Made by a program: the position numbers and the translations under genes | Assembly: GCA_965153455.1 (NCBI GenBank) | Contig: OZ234495.1 | Span: 5,394,001-5,458,000 of the forward strand | Reading direction: 5' to 3' | From: Sphagnum compactum | Taxonomy: Eukaryota; Bryophyta; Sphagnopsida; Sphagnales | Length of the DNA: 64,000 bases | Notes under the pieces: model-generated | Seen by the model: the letters and a program-made list of their open reading frames with translations, nothing else | Databases searched by the model: none | Told to the model about the DNA's origin: nothing | In this document: positions 10,949-22,040 of the stretch, one piece after another | How positions within the stretch are numbered: position 1 is the stretch's first letter | Layout of the letters: each line of letters begins with the position of its first letter

Positions 10949-13238
10949 TTATTCCAATTGTGACTCTAGCACAGGAGTCTCACCATCAGGGACAGGCTGA
11001 GGATCCTCGTTATTCACTTCTGTGGAGTTGTCATGTTTCATCATGGATGCTGGATCCCTATTTTTGGGTGGTTGTACTTCACCAATGTTCCAGTAAGCAG
11101 CAGATTTCATGTCATCTTCTTCCATCAATTTAGCATACTCTTCATGCTGGTAATCAGCAGGGTTATCCAGTATGTCATTCAATTTATCTTTGAGAAGATC
11201 ATTCACTTGCTTCATGGACTTGGGGTTCTTGGTGTAAACGAACTTCACTTTTTGAAATGATCTAGGGTCAAGGAATGGCTTCACAATCTGCAATCCAATT
11301 CATAGAGTTTATGAGATACATATACAACAAACACAGTTACTTAGTACACAGTTACAATCTCCCCAACATATGTGCTTACAACTCATTTATAAACAACTAA
11401 AATAGAAACCAAAATCCCTCTTGAGAGAGGACCAAGTTTTGCATTCAAGTGCCTTGAAACACTGTGCATGAAGATGACCGATAAGCAAACCCTAAACAGC
11501 TGAAAAGGAGACAGGAAATAGCACAAGGAAAGAAACAAATGATCCATGCAGCTAAAGGTGCATGGAATTGTCGTGATCTGGCCTGATGTGTAGATCCTGC
11601 AAGTATAAGAGAATTCTGAGCCAAAGTCTTACTGTCCAGAAAGTTTCAAAAACACGTGGTGGGTTGAAAAGGATTGCAACATGAAGCCGCTCTGGGTAGT
11701 GATTTTGCAGGATGTTGGTAGCTTCACGAGCAGTCTTGATTGGGGTAGAATACTTGATCCCCCAACCTTTGAAATGAGCTAACAAAATTATCTGCTCCTG
11801 GCCAATTGGCAGGTTCAAAATTGCATTCTCGACACAGTAAACCAGGTGCTTGATATCCCCATCCATCTCACATGTGTTCTGTATCAATCCAAGCAATCAA
11901 TCATGAAAAGTCTGACTCAATATATACTCGGAGCCTCTGAAAACACAATCCATGAAGTTCCTCATAAACCCCAAACCCCAAAACTTTAACCCAAGAGGAT
12001 AACTGGCAAAATGCTTCACTCTCACGGATACAGTACCAATTAAGCCAATTGTATATCATCATTTACCTGCTTGGTGGGGTGTGAAACCAAGATAGTATGC
12101 CCTTGCTCGTCCAGACAGTTTACCCTATACATTTTCCCAGTCTCATGTTCCTTGGCTACTTCAGCCTGCAAAATCATGGAGCTGACAAAACATGAAAACT
12201 GACAATGAATTTATCATGCAATATCCACATGCTGCAACCAAACATTGCAACGATGGTTGAAGTCAGATTCCCAAGAGCGTTTTGGTTGCGGCATGGATAA
12301 AAGAATTCAACCTAAATGCAGGCTAGCTAGAGGTGTATGAACACATCACAAGACATAAATAAGAAACATGTAGGAAACTCAAATTCCATTAAGATATGGA
12401 CCACCATGCAGTGGTAGCTAAGGGACAGAAAAGGAGTCATGAACTTCAACCAGTCCCTAGTAGCTAAAAATGTTCTTCTTACAACTTTCTAGGGTTTTGG
12501 ACAAACAAACCCATTGAATTTCTTCTGGCTTGAAAACCGCTCTCCAATGGAGTGTACCCCTCAACATCTGCTCTGATTTCTTGACATTCCAATTGCGTGC
12601 CTGCAAGTAGCGCTTAAGGCATGCATCTGTTGCATATATTTCTGCACGCCCTGTTAGGGGCCCAAGTGCTGCTCGCAGCTCATTGACCTGTAAAAGCATT
12701 CCACAGAACATATCCTCAGCCACATCATTGCACTGGTTAATTACAGTAGAACAAACAATCGGAAGAAATATGGATTTGTTGCAGGGTTTCAAAGATATCA
12801 TGTATGCAATTCTAACCTAATGTTACAGAAGATCCAGAAATTGATAACCAAAGAATAAGAGACAGACATATTGAAACCAAGTTCCTCACAGAAGAGACCT
12901 TCACACTTGACGCCTAAACTGAACTTGCAAAACCTTATATGAAAACCTAACATTAAACCCCAAGATTCATACTGGCAATAGTACTGATTCGTGAACTCAT
13001 AAATGCATCATGAATAGAATGCAATTGGCTTTCAAAATGTGCATGACTTGTAAGACTTTATTAACTAGACAGCGAGAGGAATAGAATGCAACCATTTAAC
13101 TTCCGAACCTCAAGGCTAAGAGAATCGTATGGTTCATCGGTGGATCACCTTGACTTGCTCTTCAGCAGGTGAGGAAGGCTCATGATCCAAACTTCTGCTT
13201 CCAGAGTTGCTCCTGCTCTTCCTCGACACGCTCGTCAT
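10949..13238 (-). CDS. Sec14-like CRAL-TRIO phosphatidylinositol-transfer protein, five exons
   Basis: Five minus-strand exons join in phase 0 with GT..AG introns: 13149-13238, 12511-12687, 12067-12165, 11633-11878 and 10949-11287, giving 316 residues from the ATG at 13238 to a TAA. Exon 1 is a Ser/Arg-rich leader (MTSVSRKSRSNSGSRSLDHE). Exon 2 is the CRAL-TRIO N-domain (DACLKRYLQARNWNVKKSEQ, then HWRAVFKPEEIQW). Exons 3-5 form the lipid-binding domain (HLVYCVENAILNLPIGQEQ, TAREATNILQNHYPERLHVA, ILFNPPRVFETFW, KPFLDPRSFQKVKFVY). The C-terminal tail has HEEYAKLMEEDD as in Arabidopsis relatives such as At4g36640. The family exchanges phosphatidylinositol and phosphatidylcholine between membranes in the cytosol. 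Odd point: the LPxxFGG motif expected before the HEEY segment is not seen; ILDNPADY stands there. All splice sites are intact, so I take it as functional. Confidence 0.9.
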
Positions 13239-14300
13239 GATCCCTCCTCTTCTGTGAAACTTGCGCCCGGCGGTACAAAATCAAATTACGCTGGGCACAC
13301 ATGTACACAACAATTGTCAGACCTAGTAGGCGGCCCCATTCAGAAGATTATCCATGCGTTTGACCCAAGATGTCGAACTGAATGAAGTTGAAATCGTTTG
13401 ACGAGCTCTCGTGACGGCATCATGTAAAGACCTCAAGTTCTGTATGACCACAATCTGAGCGAAATTCCCCTCACGAGGAACATAAAAAAAAGACTGCAAA
13501 CAAAATGAGAAGACACGGATGGTTGCGGGGAAAAAAAAAGTTCCATGTACTCAAATCTACGACTTCACATGTTGAAGCGAGTACTTTTCAGAAAAAAATA
13601 AAAAATACACAACGCCATCGCACAACGATCCCTGGATATCATCTATGCCTTGCAGGCACCAATCTCAGCATCCCAAGCTGCAGAATTGTCCCAAATATAG
13701 TACACGCTCACGTCGCGGGTGGTTGGAATAGCCAATAGACCAAAAACACAGAGCCAATAGCAGCATGAGGACCTCAGTTCTCGCTGGAACGAGCGGCAAA
13801 CAAGGAGCACCAAAACCGCAGCTTAATACATGCAATAATCATAAGAAAACCCCAATTATTCCTGAACAGCGGACCTCAATGTGCTTATGAATCTGCTGCT
13901 ACAGCGCCACTCGGCGTCCTTGAAACCACAAATTCCCAGAAAAAATACCTCTGAAAACGGTTGGCGAAAATCATCATAAGAAAGGGAAGAATAATAAAAC
14001 ACACACATACACGCAAACACACACAAAAACCACCACCCCCGCCCCCACAACAAAAAGAGGAAAAGCAAGGGGGAGTGTGCAATTGTGTTTCTATATGTGA
14101 CGTGTCCGTCGACGAAGGCATTGACTACAGAAGAAGAGCGATGGAGAAAAAGCGCAAGAAGGACACAAGCAATTTGCAGCGCCGCCGAGGAACACACACA
14201 CGTACAGAGCACACAAACGCCCCCGCACCACATGTGCGGACAAGGGAGGCCAAGCATACTACGTTTTTCTTTTCTTTTCTTTCATGTGTAATTTCTTTTC
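13239..14300. other. Upstream region of the Sec14-like gene
   Basis: The base composition is clearly richer in GC and CpG than the surrounding DNA, as expected for promoter and 5' untranslated sequence of the minus-strand gene starting at 13238. It contains CA-rich and C-rich stretches (about 13998-14050). Long ORFs here are low-complexity products of these stretches, not genes. No specific core-promoter element could be assigned with confidence. Confidence 0.45.
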
Positions 14301-17300
14301 AACTTGGCTCTAGGATATTTGCATTTGGGGCCATTTTTGCTTGTGTCACCAATTGCTGTGCCATCTCCCCTTTAGTGTCCATCTTTTTCCGCGCCTCTTG
14401 GGGGAACCACCACGTGGCCCCAGTTGTCATCGGGGGAGACCCTAAATACTCGAGTACTTTCACCATTCTGGAGCTTACATCTTAGGCCCCCTTAAGACTA
14501 GGAGTCAGGTCTGGAAAAACTCGGGGCCAAGAATTTGAGCATTTTTGGCTTGTTGTTTGGCACTAAGTTACTAATAAATTTTAGAAACATTGATTTCAGG
14601 ATATTAATAAGTTTTTGGAACATTTGGGCCTGAGGGTTGCAATTTGGCTTCCCAAATTCATTGGTATCCTTCCTTTTTGGCCTTGCCGGCCAAGGCAAGG
14701 ATATTGTGCTTAGATTCATTATAGTGTATAGTAGCTTAAGGGATTTAATAGGTCTATTTTTATATGAAGATTTAACGATGGTACTTTGGCTTGTGTTGAA
14801 ACTTGAAATTAGTTATAGAGTGATAATATCTTGAAGGATTTTGGTTTCTTTTAGAGGATTTTTTGAAGATTATATTTTTGCATGGTGAAATATTTGACAT
14901 TCCATAATCCTTCTTTTGCCTTAAGATACGATTTAATGTAAATGGCAAGGCCACAGTGTGATACACCCCTTGTTTAACCTTGGGCCCAATACAAGGCCAT
15001 AAAGTTCAGCATTTATTAGTAACTTGGGGCAGATTGAAACGATTTTTTCTATTTCAGCCTTGACTCCTTGTGTAAAGTGGGCCTCACACTACTCTTCAAG
15101 AGTCCAAGGGTTATTTTTTACTCGTGTGGTGAAGCTCTAGGGTAGGGGCATTCCCAAAATAAGGGGCCTCTGAGAAGGCTGTAACCGAGTGAGGCTCTGG
15201 CCTGCAATTAGGGAAGGTCCCCAAAGCATGGGCTTTACTCATCATAAAGCATGAGACCAACATTATCATGAACTCACCAATGTAGCCTAGTGCCAAATTT
15301 CTAAAACAAGAAATCACCAAATTTCTCAATCAAGACTCAGGCACTAGTAGGTAGCCAGGAATCTAGAAAGGATGCTTAAAGCTTTTACACTCATATCTGG
15401 TTTGTAGCCAAATTTGGCTCAATCTTTTTATGAACAATTGTGAATTTTAGCTAAATGGCAAAATTGGAGAAAAAATAATTGTCCATTTTGCATCTTCAAA
15501 ATTCAATGGAAAATGGAGGATACAGCATTCTTGTGCTGAGATCCACCAAAAAAGCAAAATCTGTAAGGGTTAAAGTGTGTTTTAGTTTCTAATGCAGATT
15601 GAAATCTTTGCATCTCTGCTTGATTTCCGTGGCTAATTCTAGAACCAGTATTTCTGCAACTTTAGGACCAATTCAAGGATCACACGACACCCCCACTGCG
15701 CGCCCACACACACACACACAAAAACTTATTCAATTTGGTCAATTCACCATAACCAGCTTTAGGGGTGATCTTGTGGATGTGTTTCTTTCTCATTGGACAT
15801 CCATGCTCCCACTTCTATTACATATTACAACTCCCTGTTTACATCAATCTGTTTGTGGATGAAAAGTGATCCATATCTACACACATGCTCTGATGCATCC
15901 ACATGCTGAGCATGTTATGGATGTAAAATGACGCTCATGTCCGGTAACCAGCTTGAGGCCAATGGTTATCAGAAATGGACTGGATGCGGAAAGGGGCAGC
16001 GTTCAGCTTAGTTAGGGTAAAATCACCCATCACTGATTAGTAGTCTGCCACTGTGGCCGATTATGGAGAATAGCTGAATCAGCAGGGTCGGTCCTTTACA
16101 AAACACCCCAGACATGTTAGTCTTTGCGCAGGCCTCCTTTCAACGCGTATTTGTTCATCTGCAAAGAGGGCAGCTGTTTCAAACAGCAAAATGTTGTTTA
16201 GATTTCACGACCTTCCTCAAGCAAGCGCCCAGGGCCCTTCAGCTCGACCTCCGTCAGGCCCTTATATCCGAAATGCTCACCTCCTGGGGCATTGCCCTCC
16301 ACAAATCTGAGTCTCCTTGCTCACCTGCCTCCATCTCTGTCAACATACCTGTTTTCACCCCTTATCCCTTAAAGGTCAGTGTGGAACAGAATGGTCTGCC
16401 TCCTCCCTAGTACTACTGTAGCCAAAGGAAGAGGTAAACAGAACCTCCTAATACTTCTACATCCAATGGTGATGATAGAACAGAAAATAGACTTAGTCAA
16501 ATATTGTGCTTTGTCATGAAACCACCTACTTAGTCACATTGAGCATCCTCCCAAACCCCAGGTGAAAAACTGGCTGTAGACCCCAAACTCAGAGTGCTAA
16601 TCAAGGTACTCACTTCATCTCATACCAAAATCTACTTCTCAAAATCAAGCCTAGTCACTCTTGAGACAATGCCACTAGGAAATTGCTCACAATTTGCATC
16701 ATCTTCACCACTAGCCTATGACCAAGATATTACAATATATTCTATATTTTCAATGTATTTTGGAGAACAAAGCTACACACATAGATCATTCATCTCTAAA
16801 TGTATTCCAATCAAAACCAACACTAGAATGCAAAAAATATTTTGATTAAACACTTAGCTCTTGCAAAATGCAGAAACAAAACGGAAGTCCATGCATCCTT
16901 GGTGAACCACCCTCCTTCAAATAGTTGAAGCTCCAAATCACTATACAATCTTGCCAACCAATCAAAATTGACTCTAGAATCCACCATGAAGAGCAAAAAA
17001 CGAACCTGATGAGCCTGCAAACTCATTTTCCAAAACAAGAAGAACAGAATGCCCACATTCTTCCTCCTCCATGAGTGTTTATACTATGCCAAACATAAAC
17101 ACATAGAAAACAAATCCATTCTATTTGGAGCAAAGCATGATTAACATGATCATGATGCTTACAGTGGTCCATCAACCACCAGATTAAGGCAACAACATTT
17201 GGACCTTTTTTGTTTTAGGGCTTCCTTTTAAGTCATGCTACTACCTATATTATCCTAGGTCAAAAACTAACATTTGTATGTTGTATGGGATGTTTTCTTT

Positions 17301-19513
17301 GTTCTCTCTTGCCCTTCTAATGTGCCATTTGTCTTTCAAGCTTAATTATGAAAAAAATTGAGCTTGAAAATGGAGAAAAATCTTCAAGCACTTCAAGTTT
17401 GCTATTTGCCGATGTTATGAAAAGTCCAGTTTTGAAGGTGACGTTGGCAACTGGGAGGTGTTGGGCCTCAACAAACATGCCTTATAACAATACAAATAGC
17501 TTGGTTTTTCTACTTGTGTGTATTTTACCATTGTGTTAGCAACTTTGACCACTCATTTCTACCTCATTTCAAGTCCAAATGTTGAATTTCTTTCTCTACC
17601 AACCTCAAATGCCCACCTTCCATCTATTATAAAAATGTAAGGATCATTGAACTCTGGTAGCTAAATCAAACGCTCCAAAAACGCCAAAATTTGGAAGTTG
17701 TCCATACTTCATAAAATTGCACTTTCAACAGTGGGGATTTTTCATGTTTCACCAAAATTACACATTTTTAGTACCAAAATATTCAAATTGATGTCTTTAC
17801 AACTTTACTGATTTGAATTTTAACAAATGTCAAAAAATTCCAACTATTGGGATGTTATATTGTTGCCACTAGTGTTGGGTTAATATCAAGGTGATGGGCA
17901 TGTATCAACTAGGGCATGCATCTAAGTATGGAATGCTTCGATTGCCAACCATTGGTTCACAAATTAATGGATGATACCTTGCCTAAACAGGTTTCATTTC
18001 TTTCATACACAAAGGATGTCCTTTCACTATGTAGTAAGGTGAAAATCCGGTCCCTAAGCATTACCATCCTTATGAAAGCAATATTGGGGAAAACAAATGC
18101 AGATTATTTCTATTTCCAAGAGAGCTATTGTCACTCACTAATTCTATTACAACTAATTAGATAGTAGTCACATAGTATTCCATGTAAAAGGAAATGTCTT
18201 CTAAGGACAATCCTACCATCTAATCATAACCTTATTCCAACTAGTGAAACCAATAGTAAATGAAGTAAATAAAAAAGTAAGGGAGATGGGACTAGGAGGT
18301 AATTACCCTCAAAACCTTCTAGTGTACCTTTGGTGATAAATGAATTACACCAACAGGTATGTAGCTTGCAGGCCTCTAACACATGTTGTCTCATTTTTAC
18401 AACATTTGTAAACCCTTTGTCATTGCTACCTATTGTTTGCAGCAACGTCACCTTCCCTACAAACCTCAAATATCAGGTCTACCTCCTTATTGATGCCTTC
18501 CAAGGATAACTACCATCGTGTGGTAGAATGTGTTTCCTACTCTAGAAACTACCACAAATAGTATATTATATTTGTAATCTAATACAAAAAAAATAACTAA
18601 TATATGAGCATAATATAATTTTATGAAGTCTTACTATAAACTACTCTCCCTATCTTACTCTCATATTCTAGATAAAACTAAAAACATCAACAAAAAGCCA
18701 TGATAATCTTCCATACTCTCCTTCTTTCTCTCCAAGGTCACACACACACTTCTTCCCAAAGAGAACTTTCCTAGCCACACCCAATCTAGAATACAAATAA
18801 TGATAACAATCCCAAGTCCTCATCATTAATGCCCATGGCACTAATTAGCCTAGGAATTTCTACCTTTCACACACTAGTGGGCATAATTTTCACAAATCCC
18901 ATGAAATGCATTAATGAGGCAAGCATCTCAATGTAATTTGAACTTATGCAAGACATTGTTCCATGTTTAAGGTTAGAATATTTAGGGTTATACATAAAAA
19001 TTGTTTGTTGTTTTGATGTTTGAGAATTGTTAATGTGCATCAATTTAATAAAACAAAAGTTTCATCATGATGGAAATGATGACATGGCAACAAAAAGAAG
19101 TGTTGAATGTTGATATGCACTTATTTGATTATAAGAAAACTTCATCATCATGGAAATAACAATGGTGCAACAAAAAGAAGCGTTAAAGACAAGGTACAAT
19201 AAAAAGAAGTGTCGAATTTGTGGTGCGTTCTTCTTTTGATGTCTTTGGCCTACTACATGTTTGGGGTAAACATTTTTGTTGCACAACCTTTTATGTTGAT
19301 GTTCTTTTAACCCACAACCAAGGCCCAACTTTCTAATTTGTTATTCTAGAAAAGAACTTAAATGTTCTGGTGTTCTATTGGTTCATCACTTGAGGTGCTT
19401 CTTTTATGTAATCTTTAGAAGCTTGAAAATAGTTGTTCTTGTCATGGATGTCAATGCCATAGAATTCATTCATTCGAATGTTCATCCATATAACTAACTT
19501 TTAATTTAGTTTT
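14301..19513. other. Intergenic DNA; one GC-richer ORF of unknown nature
   Basis: No domain-bearing gene is visible. A short (CA)n run lies at about 15703-15721. The stretch 16114-16410 (plus) is an ATG-started 98-codon ORF, GC-richer than its flanks, with the phrase LKQAPRALQLDLRQALISEM in the middle; it could be a gene fragment, but I recognise no family and no splice context. The rest is AT-rich with interrupted ORFs. Confidence 0.4.
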
Positions 19514-19903
19514 AGTTCACTCTTAATTAACTTCCAGTTAAATTTTAGTTCACTTCCACTTAACTCATGATTCACTTCCACTTAACTCGTAGTTCACTTC
19601 TAGTTTACTTTTAGTTCATTCTAGTTAAATTCGAGTTAACTTCTAGTCAATTTCAAGTTAAGTCCCAATTAAGTCTTAGTTAACTTTGAGTTAACTATTA
19701 GTCAACTTCAAATTAACTCCTAGTTAAGTCCTAATTAATTCAAAGTTAACTCATAATTAACTCCCAATTAACTTTTAATTAAATCCTAGTTGATTCATAA
19801 TTAAGTTCCAATTAACTTTTAGTTAAATCCCAGTTGATTCGTAATTAAGTTCCAATTAACTTTCAGTTAAGTTTCTATTAATTCATAGTTGACTTTTAGT
19901 TAC
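19514..19903. repeat. 11-bp-period tandem array, about 35 units
   Basis: The sequence divides into consecutive 11-base units with approximate consensus agttaacttct, for example agttcacttcc, agttaactttg, agtcaacttca, aattaactccc, aattaagttcc. One unit is 10 bases; otherwise the phase is kept for about 390 bases. The core agttaact is a perfect palindrome, repeated at close to one DNA helical turn. The units are diverged from each other (old array), yet period and phase persist. It is not part of an ORF. Confidence 0.85.
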
Positions 19904-20712
19904 GAAGGTTCTCAAAAAGCTTCTTTACTTGATGCACACATAGAAGCCTCCTTGGAAGTTTTTTTGAGTTAGGTCGCCAAAGGAATATAAATAAAAGTAG
20001 GACCTTTCGTTTCCTTCAGTCTATTCAACATTAGTCTTAAGCACAATTTGCACCATAGCCTTGTGACGTTTTTTTCATGTTCATGTTTGCATATGTTAAC
20101 ATAATAAAGATCCGTTTTCACATTTATCTTGCGTGCATCCCATGTTCTTGTTCTTTGTTCTTGTGTTTTTGTTTTTCAGTCACATAATCTTATTTTGTTC
20201 CTTATTTGAAAGTTAGACTTAAACCTTTCTTTTAGCCTTTGTTCTTGTGATGATTCATGTCCTTGATAGTTTTAAAAAAGACTTGATTTCAAGTTTGAAA
20301 AGTTTTTGGTTTCAAGAAGACTTGATTTCATTTGATTTTTGGTGTCATGTTTGGTGCTTAGTGGTTATTTAGTAAATTTGACTTATGCATATGCATATCA
20401 CCTTGAATTTTCAGTATCTAATTATTTTCGATATGGTTGGGTCCAATTCAATGTGTTTATGAATGGAGTGGTAGAACATAAAGTTCCTAGTTTGTTGATA
20501 GCTAACTATGGTGTTGGCATTGTTGAATATGAGGTTGGGAGAGGGCTTGGATTTTAATCATGTCTTATAATTGTTGAAACAAAGCTTGGTGAAAAGAACT
20601 TAGGGATTTTGATAATCGAAGCTCAAGCACAACAAGAATAATTGTTTTTCTAATTGGAATTCAATTGGAAGTTTTGGCTCACATGGCAAAGGTCACCAAG
20701 TATGTGAGCATT

Positions 20713-22040
20713 TTTCAAAGTCAATGACCCTAATGCTATTATGAATGTCTCTAAGTTTCAAAAAATGAGATGCATTATGTGCCATAATGTGCAACAAGAA
20801 GAACTAGGTGAAAAAAATACCCAAAGCTAAAAAGGCATGGTTATGTACAACAAGGTCCATGGCACAACTGACATGAGTCATCATGTTGCTTCAATGCATT
20901 ATGAGTTATATAAAACACAATGTTTTAATGTTACCAAAGATTTTGATGTTCACCAAAAGTGTTAAGAAGAGGAAGAAGCCAATGCAAGTTCCATTGTTGA
21001 TTTTTTCAGCATTGGAATACCTAATAAAAAGACAAATTTTGCTCAATAATAGTTTTTTGACGATTTAGTATTCTGCATCACAAAGGGCTACTACCTATTG
21101 AGCTCCACTTAAAACCTTTAGTTGAAAAAGCTTGTCCTTCATTTGTGTGGCCAAGTTGTGTTCCTAGCACATGACAACTCATTCATGAGGTTTTCCCAAA
21201 CATGGTTATTAAGACCATGAAATGATATGTGCTTCTTGTTTTTATTGAAACAACCACAATTACTACCACTTTTGATTTGTGAATGTTTTGAGGAGGTTTT
21301 GATATCTTTACGTTGGTTGTAAACTACATCAATAAAAAATGGAAAACATGTCATATTACTATTCGAATTTTTGAGGTTCATGAAATAATAAGGGCTACCA
21401 TGGTTGTGTAGTTGAAGGAGTTCTTTGTTCGATATGAATTGTTAGACACAATGATAACATACATCAATGATGAAGGTGTCAATTTGAACACCCTCACAAT
21501 AGCTTTGACAAGCAATGTGTCTTGTGTTCCATTGCAGTTACCATAGCCTTTTGTTTTTAATTGTTATATGCATGCCATGTCAAAGTGTTATTCTAATGTG
21601 CTATTAATGACCTCTAGGCATGTGGTGGAATGCTAGAGTTTCAATCAAAGATGCTTAATTTTCTTTCCAAATGACTATTATTTGGACAAATATTAAAAGT
21701 GGGAAAAGCAAACATGAATGGGCTAAAGCTTGCAAACATGCATCTTTTTGCCCTTAAAAATTGAAGATTCTTGTCAAAACTTAATTCACATCCACAATTG
21801 TTCTATTCAAAGAAACCCTAGAATTCAAAGATGCCATAAATATTTGTTATTCAAAGCAAACAATTGCTTTGCAAAATAGAATTCCTACTCCTCAAACATG
21901 GGTTGTGGCACAAAAAATGTTAGAAATTTTGATTCCAATGGTCACCCAATGTGTGTTAAACCAATCCTAAGAATATTGGTTATTGTTTAATGCAATCCAT
22001 GTTGTTGTATCCATGTGTATTATGATGTGCAACACCAATT
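20713..22040 (+). pseudogene. Decayed hAT-superfamily transposase with BED-type zinc finger
   Basis: Translating across frames gives a continuous hAT-like protein. At 20713-20900 lies a BED finger: MRCIMCHN supplies the C-x2-C pair and NKVHGTTDMSHHVASMH the H pair. The conserved middle (about 21290-21550) reads FDIFTLVVNYINKKWKTCHI, then FEVHEIIRATMVV, then YINDEGVNLNTLTIALTSN. At about 21710-21980 follow HEWAKACKHA, FKETLEFKDAINICYSKQ and EILIPMVTQCVLNQS. Many in-frame stops (for example tag after ATMVV) and several frame changes show it is long dead. The family cuts and pastes DNA and leaves 8-bp target duplications; the element's inverted ends were not found. The acidic-Asp and dimerisation regions are too decayed to judge individually. 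Confidence 0.75.

Noticed and set aside
13856-14485. ORFs of 78-174 codons on both strands upstream of the Sec14-like gene
   Set aside because: They depend on CA-rich and poly-C stretches, overlap each other on both strands and show no domain.
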